DNA of 64,000 nt, from the NCBI GenBank assembly GCA_949361645.1, contig OX442421.1, forward strand, positions 6,023,718 through 6,087,717. Reading direction: 5' to 3'. The position numbers and the translations under genes are program-made. Below, in pieces: positions 11,645 through 22,985 of this stretch. Source of the stretch: Spongilla lacustris (lineage: Eukaryota > Porifera > Demospongiae > Spongillida > Spongillidae). Positions within the stretch are counted from its first letter, which is position 1. Each line of letters opens with the position of its first letter. The notes under the pieces were generated by a model. The model was not told the DNA's origin. It did no database searches and was given only the letters and a program-made list of their open reading frames with translations.

Positions 11645-14600
11645 TCATCCAATCTTATAGACTGCAAAGGATTGGTTCTCAAACACCAGAGCAAACTGGT
11701 GTGAGCTGTGGCCACTCCTCAAAGCCTCGCAAAACCTGGGGGGTGTGGCCACACCAAAGGTATCACCAGTGATATTTCCAGCTAAGTCCATCACTCCCAC
11801 CAGACTGCAGTGTGTGGGTGTGGGGGAGCACAGGCCACTCTCCACTATCATGTACCCCGCCCCCAGCCTCCTCATGGCTTCATACACTGCTCCTGGGTCT
11901 TGTCTGGCATATATCTGATATGTCTGAAAGGGGAGGAGCCAGTGGGTGGGTGTAAGGGGAGGAGCCAGAGGGTGGGTGTAAGGAAAGGAGTCAGAGGGTG
12001 GAGTGAAAGGGGAGGAGCCAGAGGGTGGGTGTAAGGGGAGGAGCCAGAGGGTGGGTGTAAGGAAAGGAGTCAGAGGGTGGAGTGAAAGGGGAGGAGCCAG
12101 AGGGTGGGTGTAAGGGGAGGAGCCAGAGGGTGGGTGTAAGGGGAGGAGCCAGAGGGTGAGTGTAAGGGGAGGAGCCAGCGGGTGGGTGTAAGGGGAGGAG
12201 CCAGCGGGTGGGTGTAAAGGGAGGAGCCAGAGGGTGGGTGTAAGGGGAGGAGCCAGAGGGTGGGTGTAAGGGGAGGAGCCAGAGGGTGGGTGTAAGGGGA
12301 GGAGCCAGAGGGTGGGTGTAAGGGGAGGAGCCAGAGGGTGGGTGTAAGGGGAGGAGCCAGCGGAAGGAGGCAATGCATATCTGGTGAATCACTGACCTCC
12401 CACGCACGCCTAGGCAGCCAATCATCTTCGAGGTGTGGGCCCACTGTGGTGGCCCGACCCGTGCATAGACTGGTGGCAGCTAGAATCTGACAGCTGCCGG
12501 CAAAAACTGCACTACGAGGGGTATGAGTACTGTGTGTGGAGTGTGTGCATGCATGTAAATAATACTCATGTGTGTTTTTGTATGTATGCATACTGTATCA
12601 TTTAAGTATGCATACATCGAATTACACTACACATGCCTGCAATAAAGCCACTTCCTCCACCACCACCCACCACCCACCACCACCACCACCCACACCCTCA
12701 TTATTCACAGAAATAGAAAATAAATGATGTCCTCCCTCCCACATCCTTTATGGGGGGGGGGGGGGTTACAGAAGCATGCTGCCCACTACAACTTGGACAC
12801 CACCCACGTGACCACGTGACCACGTGATCACATGACCACATGACTCTTCTTACTCTATCCACTGCATCAAGACCACAGTGTCTGGTATGTGGAGCTGCTT
12901 CATTAGCCTCAGCTGTGACAGCAGGGCTGGCGTCTCCTTAAGTTCACAGCAAAGATGGGGGGGGGGGGGGGGGGGGGTCACGTGGGAGGGAAGAGAGGAG
13001 GGAAGGAATTAAATGAGTGAGAAGGAAGTAGGTTAGGAGTAGCCACAAATGGATGATGCAAGGATACAAAGGGTTAAAGGATGATTGTGAGGTGCCAGAG
13101 ATACACGGATACAAAGGGTTAAAGGATGATTGTGAGGAGCCAGAGATACATGGATACAAAGGGTTAAAGGATGATTGTGAGGAGCCTGAGATACATGGAT
13201 ACAAAGGGTTAAAGGATGATTGTGAGGAGCTAGAGATACATGGATACAAAGGGTTAAAAGGGGGTGATCAGAGGTATTAGGAGGGAGGAATCTACTGAGC
13301 TGCACAATATTTGGACCAACCAAAAGAGATTCCAACAATGTGGTGTACAACATTCATGATGAGGTGACTTTTAATGAACACTTGCATTATAATTCCTTGT
13401 GCAATTAGGGAAATTGGCGATGCACTTGGGCAGGTGAGGCATTCAGCTATACCACAATAGGATGTACTGAACAAAGGATTCAAAATTTCATAACAGTTGG
13501 CATGGGGCTGGGGAAGAGGACATACTGTGACAAGGATGGGAGCATACCTTTAACATGACTGCAAATATGATTCCAATGATTGTCAACAACCTTACCCAGC
13601 TGCCCTAATATGTGGAGAAAGAACGTTCATTTCCAAATACAGAGAATGCAATAAAGAGTTATGCCTTGCTAATAGGGAAACATTTACAGAAGGGAGATAG
13701 GTCCAGCCCATGAAGCTTCAGTATATCTCCATATTTGGTACAGTGACACCAGTATCAGGCAATGAGCAGGAATAGAGAATAAAATTCATGGTGGGGTAAT
13801 GATACATTCCCTCTGGTACACCCCCCCCCCCCCCCCCACCTCAATACAATCGCAAAGCTGCACAATGCCAACACTAACCACCAACACTAACCACTAGCGT
13901 CGTCACACCAGCAGCTCCAGTGACATCCTTCCACAGCTTGGAGTGACACACCCCTGCGGCCGCTACTGAGCAGACATAGGGGACCCACAGGTACTGGAAC
14001 CTAGTGGTCCACAGTGCCATGGCCCCCAGCAGCAGGCTGAGGAGAACAGTGTACGTCCACACCAGGTCCACGTGATGTGCCATGTGGGGGGTCTTGCCCT
14101 TTGACCTTAAGCCACTGGGTCTGTATAACATACAGCAAGCTTATAACCAGCTAAACGGTTACCAACCTGGTTGAAATTTACATGCAAAAAGAATTCCAAA
14201 TATATGTCACCATTGGTTTGAAGAACGCAACAATGGCTACCATGTAGCACGGTAGAAGTCCACTGCTGAACATCTGAAGCAGTGTGCTCCTAGACATGGG
14301 CTGGAATGCACTGTGGCACAGGCACACGAGGACCTCAAAGTCCCTGCGTGTGAGCGCAATGTGTGTTGTGTGTATTTGCAAATGTATGTGCAAAATTAGA
14401 TCAGCTCTCTTCTAGTTGCAGCAGGACACTCACCTGAACAGTGCCAGCCCAAGTTTGGACAACAGGTATCTGAACATGAGAACACTATCTTCATACCCAA
14501 AGAGCAGCAGCTGCATGGACACATGTTTGGAGCCAACATTTGTTGTCAAGGTTTGGTTTCCATGTTTGGGAGACTGTGCTCTCTAAAGAATAACACAAAA

Positions 14601-16279
14601 GAACATGCACCTTACCTTGAGCATCACGTTGAGCAGCAGGGTGAGACCCATTGTGGGCACAACCCGAAACATCCATAAGTAAGATGGCTTCATCTGGCTG
14701 TGATGACCCTATGCATAGGAAGAGAGCCACAATCAGGTGGGTGGGTGGGTGGGGGGGGGGGGAGGGGAGGGGAACTAACTGAATGTGCAAAGGTCACCAT
14801 AGCCCAGGCTATTGTGAAGCTGATGAACATTGATCCCAAAGGGGTGTGGTCTCCTGGCTGCACCACAGCAGCAGTCAATACAGCCACCACTTTGCACAGA
14901 ATCAGATACCAGACCTGAATGGCGTTTCAAAACCTTGTCTAGACACAATAAGAATAAGAACAATAGATTTACTTTTTCCTGTGGGGCAAGATCAAAAGTT
15001 TGCACTGCAAACAGGCAAATTCCTTCTAAGAGGAAGATGACCTGTGCTGACTGCCACGTGACTGCTGCACACACATCAGCTATCAATGTTAGGAGGAGAG
15101 AAAGGAGCTTTGCATGCTTTTGCTTGAGTGTGAATGCACATGTATGCGTGTGTGTGGGGGGGAAGGGGTGTGTGGATTGCATATACATGTATATATAGCA
15201 TCGTGCATATTTTTAGAAGTGAGTTTGTTGTTGTATGTGCACGTGTGTGTGCATATATGGTGTGTGCAAACAGCATATCTCTACAATTCATCCAATACAC
15301 CATCACAGGCATACCTCAACTTGGTTCGAATGATGATACAGCACAGTGCAAAGGATTCCTGCTGTGATAAACGGAATAGCAAAGCATTCCCTGAGTGAGA
15401 CAGCTGTATGCGATCGCGTGGCCGATTCCCTTTGATGTTGGCGGGTCATACATGAAATTTTATATATGTAATGTCTAGATAATTTTCCGGACTCAAAGAG
15501 AAACAGACACACGCGCACCTGTTGTACATGACCAACAAGGCGGCCATACACCCGGCGATTGAAGTGCCAGAAAGGATCCATGCCAAGCTAAATAGGGCCA
15601 GGAGCTGTAGGCCTTGCAGGAAGAATACAGCATTAATGTAGAAGTACACAGGCTCTATAAAATGCTGGAGGGGAAAAAAAGGGAAATTAAGTAATATCGG
15701 AGCGCGCGGGTAACCGCATAGACTTGCCTTCAGACTTGCAGCTCTGTACAAAGAGGCTAAAACAATCTCCGGGAATATACTAAAATGCTGAACAGAGTTG
15801 TGGTGGCTCTTGTAGGCAAGGTTTGAGATTCCTATACCGGGGTAAATCGGGCGCAGATATTATAGTGGTAGACCAAACATAGAAACTTACCGTTACAAAG
15901 CGAGGGCGCCGTCGTTAACTGCTTGTAATAGGAGTAGTAAAGAGCGGATTCACTTCGGAAAGATAGGTCCCGCTCCAACTCCTGCACAACACAAATCCAT
16001 ACGGTTCACGTTCGTCGACCCGGTATATACATGTATATTCCCACTCACGGTTAGATGCGAGAACCACAGTTGATTCTCGTGAAGTAGCTTAAGCTGGCCA
16101 GTGTATAGATAGGCAAGATAGAGGCCGGCTACAATGCCAGCGACGTGGTGAGCTTTGCTCCAGTCTTGATCCGAGCTGCTGCGTTTGGAACGTGCAGGTT
16201 TGGGTGGGCCTTGCTGCCTCGCTTTTGGAAGCGCATCCTTAGCCTTCATGGTACTCCACTGTCGTTCTTCACTTTTCAT
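11645..16279 (-). CDS. DPY19L: DPY19-like C-mannosyltransferase (13 reconstructed exons)
   Basis: DPY19 proteins are multi-pass ER glycosyltransferases that C-mannosylate tryptophans in WXXW motifs, such as thrombospondin repeats. Exons on the minus strand: 16279-16049, 15981-15891, 15831-15728, 15664-15519, 15429-15315, 15116(or 15107)-14973, 14914-14780, 14693-14616, 14510-14434, 14343-14211, ~14098-~13910, 12936-12854, 12511-12397, 11923-11645. Phases agree at nearly every junction. Family signatures: LWFSHLT then ELERDLSF, ALYYSYYKQL, FPEIVLASLYR, NRESATR, LRECFAIPF, a string of hydrophobic helices, DAVFAGSCQILA, GPHLEDDW, and the C-terminal TYQIYARQDP...FENQSFAVYKI. About 30 residues between 13.9 and 12.94 kb were not located. 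The intron after exon 3 appears to use a GC donor (AAG|GCAAGT). Two introns hold minisatellites. The paralogue number (L1-L4) cannot be assigned. Confidence 0.93.
11925..12362. repeat. ~24-bp intronic minisatellite (GGAGGAGCCAGAGGGTGG)
   Basis: About 18 copies of GGAGGAGCCAGAGGGTGG plus GTGTAAG fill the last intron of the DPY19-like gene. The array begins within a few bases of the 3' splice site, at 11924. Its minus strand is CT-rich and so extends the polypyrimidine tract of the acceptor. Confidence 0.95.
12650..12845. repeat. (CCA)n, poly-G and CACGTGAC cluster
   Basis: CCA-rich tract 12654-12696, G run near 12751-12766, then repeated ACCACGTGACC/ACATGACC around 12803-12845 containing four CACGTG or CACATG E-box-like hexamers. 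It lies in a DPY19L intron. Function is unknown. Confidence 0.75.
13057..13262. repeat. 45-bp minisatellite in a DPY19L intron
   Basis: About 4.5 copies of a 45-bp unit containing GGATACAAAGGGTTAAAGG and ATGATTGTGAGG. The unit is a multiple of three, so open frames appear on both strands. A poly-G run of about 21 lies just left, at 12957-12977. 13263-13900 holds no recognised exon, although one DPY19L exon is expected somewhere here. A poly-C run is at 13820-13838. Confidence 0.93.
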
Positions 16280-16495
16280 TTTTAAAATGAATTGAACGAA
16301 TTAAAATATAATTAGTTAAGCTATTACTTGCAAACGAAAGTCAAACTGCACAATACGTGAATTAATTAGCTGCCACTTCAACTGTAATATAAGTACCGCA
16401 CGAAGAATGGCGAGGAATTCGATTCAGGCCATCAGGGTGCTGTAGATTTACGTTTTTATCATTATTTGGGAATTGGGTACATGGAAAAATCCCGA

Positions 16496-16752
16496 ACCCT
16501 CCCCCCCCCCCCCCCCCCCCCACCCTGTAAGTCATTGGAAAAACGTTAATAACGATGCGGGCTCTGCTACTAGGGGGAATAGGTTCCCAGCCAAGTTCAT
16601 GGCATTTAGCCTCATTGGCAAGATGCTTTCATATGGCTTGCCCAAACTATTTTTGGAAAAATTAGCGTCATTGTGACTTTTTTTTTTTTTTGGGGGGGGG
16701 GGGTGGGGGGGGGGGGGGGGGGAAGGGGTTAACGGCTGAATTTTTTTTTTTT
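16496..16752. repeat. Homopolymer cluster (poly-C, poly-T, poly-G)
   Basis: C run at about 16499-16521, T run at about 16678-16691 and G runs at about 16692-16722. The last two form the boundary just beyond the 3' side of the retrotransposon on the minus strand. Confidence 0.85.
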
Positions 16753-16832
16753 CTAAAGAACATAATAATATTACACAATGCAGAATACAGCTATGACACT
16801 AATGATAACATAACACTAAAAATAAACATAAT

Positions 16833-17472
16833 CTAGGACCTAGACAGCATTGCCCTAGAGTTTGCCCTCACCAGGGAGATGTTTAGCCGTGCATAAAGTT
16901 CAAAGGTTGCCATGCACTTTGACACACAGCCATGAACAGCAAGGCGAGATGCCAGTTTAGAAAACGATTGCTGATCCTCCTTGCCCCATGCCCCATAAGA
17001 CTCCACCACAAGAGGGATGGACACCCACCCCAACTCTGCACACTTTGCATCATTTACAATGTGCTTCCTAAGCTCAGCCGCCTCTGATGCTGCACCTGCT
17101 CTTGCTCCCACTGCAGACAAAACATTGGAGTTTAGCGGTGAGACAACAGAGATGTCAAAGGCGGCTGGCTTTCCTCGATCCCAGTCCTGTACAAGAATAT
17201 CTGCCGGTCTTGACTGGGAGAGGTCTGTGCTTAGCCCTGCACCTGCTCCAACTCGGACAGATAAATGTGCAGTATGGAAGGATTCTGCCAAAACATCCCG
17301 AAGATTGTTATGGCGAAATATTGCATCACCCCCTCTTTTGCAAAAGTAGTTGCACGGTGGCCTAGGGGGTCAAGAGAACTACCAGGGCATAGTGCACACT
17401 GAGACCCATACAAGATATCTAAGCCCAACCACCACTTTACTGCAATATGGAACTCCTCTGGTTCAAGATGGA
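16833..17472 (-). pseudogene. Retrotransposon C-terminal restriction-like endonuclease segment, frameshifted
   Basis: Frame-shifting segments encode LGFHLEPEEFH, AVKWWLG, a Cys-rich CALCPG...DPLGH patch, and then a cleaner 152-codon frame with SQSRPADILVQDWD...AAFDIS and GWVSIPLVVESYG. P-A-D plus a downstream D within an FDISVV strand resembles the PD...D core of restriction-like endonucleases. The CPxC...H patch fits the knuckle that precedes the RLE in R2-type elements. Three further decayed copies of this segment occur at 30.3, 31.1 and 62.4 kb. Confidence 0.72.
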
Positions 17473-17475
17473 AGC

Positions 17476-18957
17476 CTAGCCCACATCTTGTATTAACATC
17501 AGTCCACGAAGCACAGATGATTTCTTACCTGCCAAGACCCCATCGTCTAAATACCATGCCTGAAATAAGATATTGAGACAGTCGGTATCTGCATCGATGG
17601 ATTGCACAATTCTGTGCAAGACTAGAGCATAAAACAAGGGTCCCAAGGGGTCTCCCTGCTGCACACCTAATTCAGAGGTCAGACAGCGCATGGCCCATGG
17701 TAGCAGGCCTGGAAAGTGTACAGCACAGTCATGAAGAAGAGCATCTCTAGACACAAGGTTAAATGCATTTAAAAAATCAATCTTGAGAACAGCAAAGTCC
17801 TCATCTCCCCAGTGTTTCTGTACACATGACCTAATGCCGTGAATGATCTTTTCAGATCCCCGTGGACACGCTACTCCAAACTGAAGGGGTTCAAAGAAAT
17901 CAGATGCCTTTAGCTTCACAAGTGCACATAAGCATTTCCCTGTCAGACGCCTTAACACCTCACCTACAGCTATTGGTCTAACATCTGACAGGCAACCATC
18001 GTTAAGCTTGTTCAAGGCAGTGAGACTACCACCAGCCAAAAATATTGACACTTCTCTAGGAGCTTTTCCAGAGGCCAAAAGGTTGACAACACCTCTGAGA
18101 AGTGAATAAATGGATGTGGGCAAAGTAATAGCAGCTACATCTAACAGGTGCTGTACCCGTAAACCAGAAGGCCCTGCAGCTGTACCCTTTGGAAATAATT
18201 TCAGGACATAGGAAATGTCAAAGTCCTCTGGTACTGATAACAGTTCCGGAGCTACCTCAGCAGTGTTGAATGATGGAAGGGGTCCCTTTGGATGTTTTGC
18301 CTGGAGCATTTGCCACGTTGAATCATTATTAGGAGCTAAGCCAGCTGATACTAAAATGTGACTAGCTTTAGCATACATACCATCTTGGGCAAGTGATACT
18401 GCATGATCCACCTGATGATCTAAGTTAGTCTTACGAGGACCAGAATGGTAAGTATCATTAGCAGCTACCCGCCTTTTGGCCAAGTCCCAAAGCAATCCCT
18501 GCTCACCTTTACACCACATATTACAGAGTGGGTCAATCGGTGTAGGTTAGTTATGCCTACCACGATGTTTAGCAGATGGAAGGAGACATTTAGGAAGAGA
18601 AAACAGCATGAGCCAAGCCTCTGTTGAATTCTTCTGTAAAACTGCCTGCAAGGAAATAGACAAAGCACGAGCAAAGGCAGGACGGGACTTGGCTGGAATA
18701 TGTCGTAAGGTGGGACACCTTAATTGACAAACTTCTTCAAAAGTAGGCAAGTGATGAGCTGTGTCACTATTCTGTGCTGCTTTTGGAACATGCCCAGATG
18801 GAGTAATAAGAGCAGTACATCTGCGCAAATGTGAGACGAATCGAGATCTTGCCACCAGCTGCTGACAGCAATTACAAATTGATAAATTCTGTTCATCTAA
18901 CCATTGGTCTGGAACCTTGCCTGGAAACACCCCTCTTGTATGAAGGTTCATGTGCAA
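17476..18957 (-). pseudogene. Retrotransposon zinc finger + reverse transcriptase ORF with one in-frame stop
   Basis: Two open segments (18957-18547 and 18519-17476) are in the same frame, separated by a single TAA. RT signs: KGTAAGPSGLR (motif 1/2), LTALNKLNDG...RPIAVGE, AVLKIDFLNAFN (motif A with catalytic Asp), GVQQGDPLGPLFYALVL (motif B), and WYLDDGVLAG (motif C, YLDD). The frame ends soon after motif C at a TAG created where the thumb joins a distant downstream segment, which indicates a deletion. Confidence 0.88.
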
Positions 18958-19199
18958 TCAGCTCGTGACAGCCAATTACAACGCACTGTTTCCTGTGAGG
19001 AGGTACATGCAATGTCTGTTGTGGAGATAATAACTGTGATAGAGAATCCAGACCGCGTTGAAGTTAGCCCCACATTCCTCAGCCGCACATTCCACAATCA
19101 TTGTCACTTCAAAACTGGCCATACGACCTAGTGAACTCATTACGTACATTAATTATCTTTTCTCCTACATGTAAGCCCAGAACGGAACGTAACATAAAG

Positions 19200-20062
19200 G
19201 TTTGATGAAAGATGTTCCAGGTTTGGCTATGTTACAGGACCTCACTTAGGGTCTGCCTGACTTTAATCACACTGAAAAATGTCCATGGCCCCTCCAACCT
19301 GAGGACCGTTGGCTATGTCACATGTACACCTGCATGCACTCATACACCTAAAAAAGATGATCCTGGTGAGGCTATGCTATGTGGGCCTCACACAAGGTCT
19401 GCCTGACTTTACTGTCCATGACACATGTCCATGACCCCTCCCACCTGAGGACCGTTTGCTATGTCACATGTACACCTGCATGCACTCATACACCTGGGAG
19501 AGTCATGCAGGCAGGCCAAAGAAAGATGATCCTGGTGAGGCTGTGCTATGGGGACCTCACACATAGTCTTCCTGACTTTACTGTTTATGACACATGTCAA
19601 TGGCCCCTCCCACCTGAGGACCGTAGGCTATGTCACACCTGCATGCACTCATTCACCTGGTTGAGTTATGCAGGGCAGGCCAAAGAAAGATGATCCTGGT
19701 GAGGCTTTGCTATGGGGACCTCACACAAGGTCTGCCTGATGGTACTGTCCATGACACATGTCAATGGCCCCTCCCACCTGAGGACCGTTGGCTATGTCAC
19801 ATGTACACCTGCATGTACTCATACACCTGGGTGAGTCATGCAGGGCAGGCCAAAGAAAGATGATCCTGGTGAGGCTGTGCTATGGGGACCTCACACAAGG
19901 TCTTCCTAACCTGCATGCATTCATACACCTGGGTGAGTTATGCAGGGCAGGCCAAAGAAAGATGATCCTGGTGAGGCTATGCTATGGGGACCTCATGCAC
20001 ACAAGATCTGCCTGATGGTACTGTCCATGACACATGTCCATGGCCCCTCCTACCTGATAACC
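19200..20062 (+). repeat. ~170-bp satellite, + orientation (about 5 copies)
   Basis: Units contain GATGATCCTGGTGAGGCT, CCTCACACAAGGTCTGCC, CATGACACATGTCCATGG and ACCTGCATGCACTCATAC. GATGATCCTGG begins at about 19357, 19527, 19690, 19860 and 19963, so the period is 163-170 bp and the last unit is truncated. The array lies just upstream (5' side) of the minus-strand retrotransposon ORF and could be part of its 5' region. Confidence 0.9.
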
Positions 20063-20239
20063 AGTGGCTATGTTGTTGTGCACTGACTTATGTATCTCAG
20101 TGAATGCATGGCATTATGCTCAGATTCTCCTCCTCCGTGACTTACTGAGGGCGATAAATTGCAATTAGCATTACATGAGTGAGGAGCATGATCTGGTGTA
20201 AAATGGTACTCTGCTGGAATATTCTTAGCTGCTATATAA

Positions 20240-20342
20240 GCAAGAGCCAACATGAGGAGGATGAGAGACAACATGAGGATGACATGCAACATGAGGAGGA
20301 TGAGAGCCAACATGAGGAGGATGAGAGCCAACATGAGGAGGC
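20240..20342 (+). repeat. ~21-bp tandem repeat (ACATGAGGAGGATGAGAG)
   Basis: Four to five copies of ACATGAGGAGGATGAGAG-like units in the spacer between the two oppositely oriented satellite blocks. Confidence 0.88.
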
Positions 20343-20692
20343 CAGGATCATCTTTCTTTGGCCTGCCCTGCATGACTCACCCAGGTGTATGAGTGCATGC
20401 AGGTGTACATGTGGCATAGCCAACGGTCCTCAGGTGGGAGGGGCCATGGACATGTGTCATGGACAGTACCGTCAGGCAGACCTTGTGTGAGGTCCCCATA
20501 GCATAGCCTCACCAGGATCATCTTTCTTTGGCCTGCCCTGCATGACTAACCCAGGTGTATGAGTGCATGCAGGTGTGACATAGCCTATGGTCCTCAGGTG
20601 GGAGGGGCCATGGACATGTGTCATGAAATGTAAAGTGAGGCAGACTTGTGTGAGGTCCCCATAGGACAGCCTCACCAGTAACATGAATCCTA
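20343..20692 (-). repeat. ~170-bp satellite, inverted copies (2)
   Basis: The same unit as in 19200-20062, but reverse-complemented (CCAGGATCATCTTTC at about 20344 and 20514). With the + block it forms a large imperfect palindrome around a spacer of about 280 bp. Confidence 0.9.
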
Positions 20693-20739
20693 TTGGAGCA
20701 GGCAGGACTGTGTTTATATATGAATTGTTCAATGGCATT

Positions 20740-22640
20740 TATCGGCGCGTGTTACTGTTAGCGCGCGCCGACTTTTGTTTTGGAGCTGTTGATTTTATTG
20801 GAATGTGCGGCTAGCTGGCTCACGGCTGTTTGCGGCCATACATTTTGTGGACACTAGGTTATTTATCCGGAAATTGAAATGATTACGTCTGCCTTAGCAA
20901 CGCCCATGGCAACCACATAGCAGAACAAAAACGTGAGCCAGCACAAAACAAATTGGTTATTGTCACCGTTTGAAACAACGAAATAAAGCCAGCATCGTTT
21001 TTCTATTTACAGTGCTTACCTCATGCTACAGGTTCGTTGCCACGCTGCGTTATAGCTCGTGAAAGCGGGTAACCCGCGATGTACCTCTCCTGTTGGAAGT
21101 GAGTTATCTACGTACCCAACCCATAGAAAGTTGAAATCAAAGCTGAATCTTAAAGTAGCTAGAAGGTGCTAGCTGATAATGGTATGTGCTAAAAGCCACC
21201 TTTTTTTTTGGCTAGTGATATGTGATACCAAAGTTACGCGTGAAAAGCGATATGGTCATTGCTGAATTCGCTTGGGTCCAGTTGGGAGGAGGGTCGCTGC
21301 CACATTTTGTGGAGCCACGGAGGCCTTCACATTAAGTACCAATTGCTGAACTTTGTCTGGTACTGAATAAGGGGGCTGTTGAATGGTACGTCCTTTGAAC
21401 CTGGCATGTATGGATTCAGCTCCAGCTGTTTTCCCATGCAGGAGGCCAAAGCACTTTAATTTACTTGCCCGTGGCACGTTTTTTTGTTCTGCAACTTGCT
21501 GTCCTGGTAGGCTTGGGTGATATGGCATAAATGTAAGGTCTCATTAAAAAAAAAAAAAAAAAAAAAACAACCAAAAAAAAAAGCGGTGAATTGTAATTAG
21601 CTTAATGCCAACCTTTGGGGCAGACAAGATGTTGTCTCACTTCAGGCTTTATCAGTTGCACTGGTGTGCGCCATACTTAATATCCTTCATACACTCAGGT
21701 GCTATGTCCATTAATAAGTGTGTGGATCAGTTGTGGTGCTGCCTTTAGCTGTGTTGCAGGTAGTGGAGTGTCTATGAAGTAGCATGAACATATAACCCCA
21801 CTGCAACTGAACACCTTGAACCTTGCACATCAGTGCCCTACACATGAGCTGTAAAACCCTCAGGATTATGAGACACTGTAGCTGCTTCAAAATTTAAAGG
21901 GACTATGCTTGTGAATGGTGTGAGCTGCTGATATTGTGCTTCCAGCACAAGATGTTCTCTGCTAGATCTGTCATTCAGCTATTAACACCAGCAATCATTG
22001 CTTGTGTTAATAGCAAAAACAGTGTACAAATGACCTGCAAACTCTTGGCAGGTATACGAACTCCTTGATTTATTTTCCCTAGCCTCCACCAAGAACCAGC
22101 TACACACTGCAACGCTCTTTGCCTTTCGGCATGTGGTGCTCCATTCAAAACCACACCAATTATTCATAAAATACTGATGCCCGGTTTAGTGGTAAAAAAA
22201 AAAGGTGGCTAGTTCTGAACATCATATATATGATCTCCCATGTGTGTTGTTGAGTGTTCTTGCTTACCGACCTGTTTAGTGGGTTGGTTCGGCCGTACAA
22301 CGAGCTGGAAGTAGACCCCCCAAAGTTACATGCGGTTAAAACGGCCTGCGCATAACTATTAGTCAAATGAAGTGCTCTTGCGCGTTGATAACTTTGTTGA
22401 CTAGACTGGTAGGGTGTGTGCGGGAGCTATTTGTTTCAACGGAACAACTTACAGCATGTGTTGTATATGGCTCGCTAAAAACGACTTGGATAATGAGGTA
22501 CGAACATTACAGCGTTTGGGGCGTATACCGTATTGTCTAATTATCAACCTAGTGTCCAGCCGCAAACAGCCGTGGGCTGAGGAATGTGGGGCTAACTTCA
22601 GCGCGGTAGAATCCAGGCCAGAAATTATTGATTCGCTGGA
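20740..22640. other. Retroelement-derived and unclassified interspersed sequence
   Basis: Intergenic stretch. A GC-rich segment with GGCTCACGGCTGTTTGCGGC and GGACACTAGGTT at 20816-20863 recurs, reverse-complemented, at about 22540-22580. The segment GAAGTTAGCCCCACATTCCT (19062-19081) also recurs inverted at about 22577-22604. This suggests copies of one element family flanking the interval. Poly-A runs lie at 21546-21582. A minus-strand open frame, 21528-21256 (KLKCFGLLHGKTAGAES...TLLPTGPKR), looks transposon-like but is unassigned. No host gene is recognised. Confidence 0.45.
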
Positions 22641-22642
22641 TG

Positions 22643-22800
22643 CAGGGGCGGATCTGGGGGGGGGGGGGGGGGGGGCACCAGGGGTACGTGCCCCCCCCCC
22701 CCTTTCGGACGCGACGACGACTCATTAAATATTCATAAGTGTATTTTGCGTAACGCGTGCGATTATAACCGCACAAATCAGTGCCGCGGTTAGCTACAGC
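22643..22800. mobile_element. Short repeat element, copy 1 (GGGGCGGATCTGGGG)
   Basis: Starts GGGGCGGATC and a G run, then GTACGTGCCCCCCC, TTTCGGACG, ACTCATTAAATATTCAT and GCGTGCGATTATAACCGCAC. The next 150 bp repeat the same order (copy 2). Several exact blocks of 10-20 bp are shared. Confidence 0.7.
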
Positions 22801-22816
22801 TTTGATACATGTACTG

Positions 22817-22985
22817 ACAGGGGCGGATCTGGGGGGGGGGGGGGGGGGGACAGAGGCACGTGCCCCCCCCATTTCGGACGACTCATTAAATATTCATGAG
22901 TGTTTTTTGCGTACCGCGTGCGATTTATAACCGCACGAAACAGTGCCTCGGTTATAACTACAGCGCGGATAAATGTACATGTACA
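22817..22985. mobile_element. Short repeat element, copy 2
   Basis: Same sequence order as copy 1 and same orientation: GGGGCGGATC, G run, GCACGTGCCCCCCC, TTTCGGACGACTCATTAAA, GCGTGCGATTTATAACCGCAC. It is adjacent to copy 1, so this is either a tandem duplication or a nested insertion. Confidence 0.7.

Larger units (their letters stand above)
16833..18957 (-). mobile_element. Disrupted non-LTR retrotransposon (ZnF-RT-endonuclease)
   Basis: Minus-strand element. An N-terminal zinc-finger-like motif (CNCCQQL...SHLRRC) is followed by a reverse transcriptase and then a C-terminal segment reading PADILVQDWD...AAFDISVVSP...ELGWVSIPLVVESYGAWG. That layout matches R2/NeSL-type elements with a restriction-like endonuclease (PD-(D/E)XK). 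The clade is inference. The copy is dead: one in-frame TAA at 18547-18549, an apparent internal deletion joining the RT thumb to the downstream LGFHLEPEEF segment near 17490, and frame changes near 17290-17430. Confidence 0.85.

Noticed and set aside
11645..12373. AGSSPYTHPLAPPLT-repeat N-terminus on the last DPY19L exon
   Set aside because: It is the intronic 24-bp minisatellite. A clean acceptor at 11924 restores the DPY19 frame.
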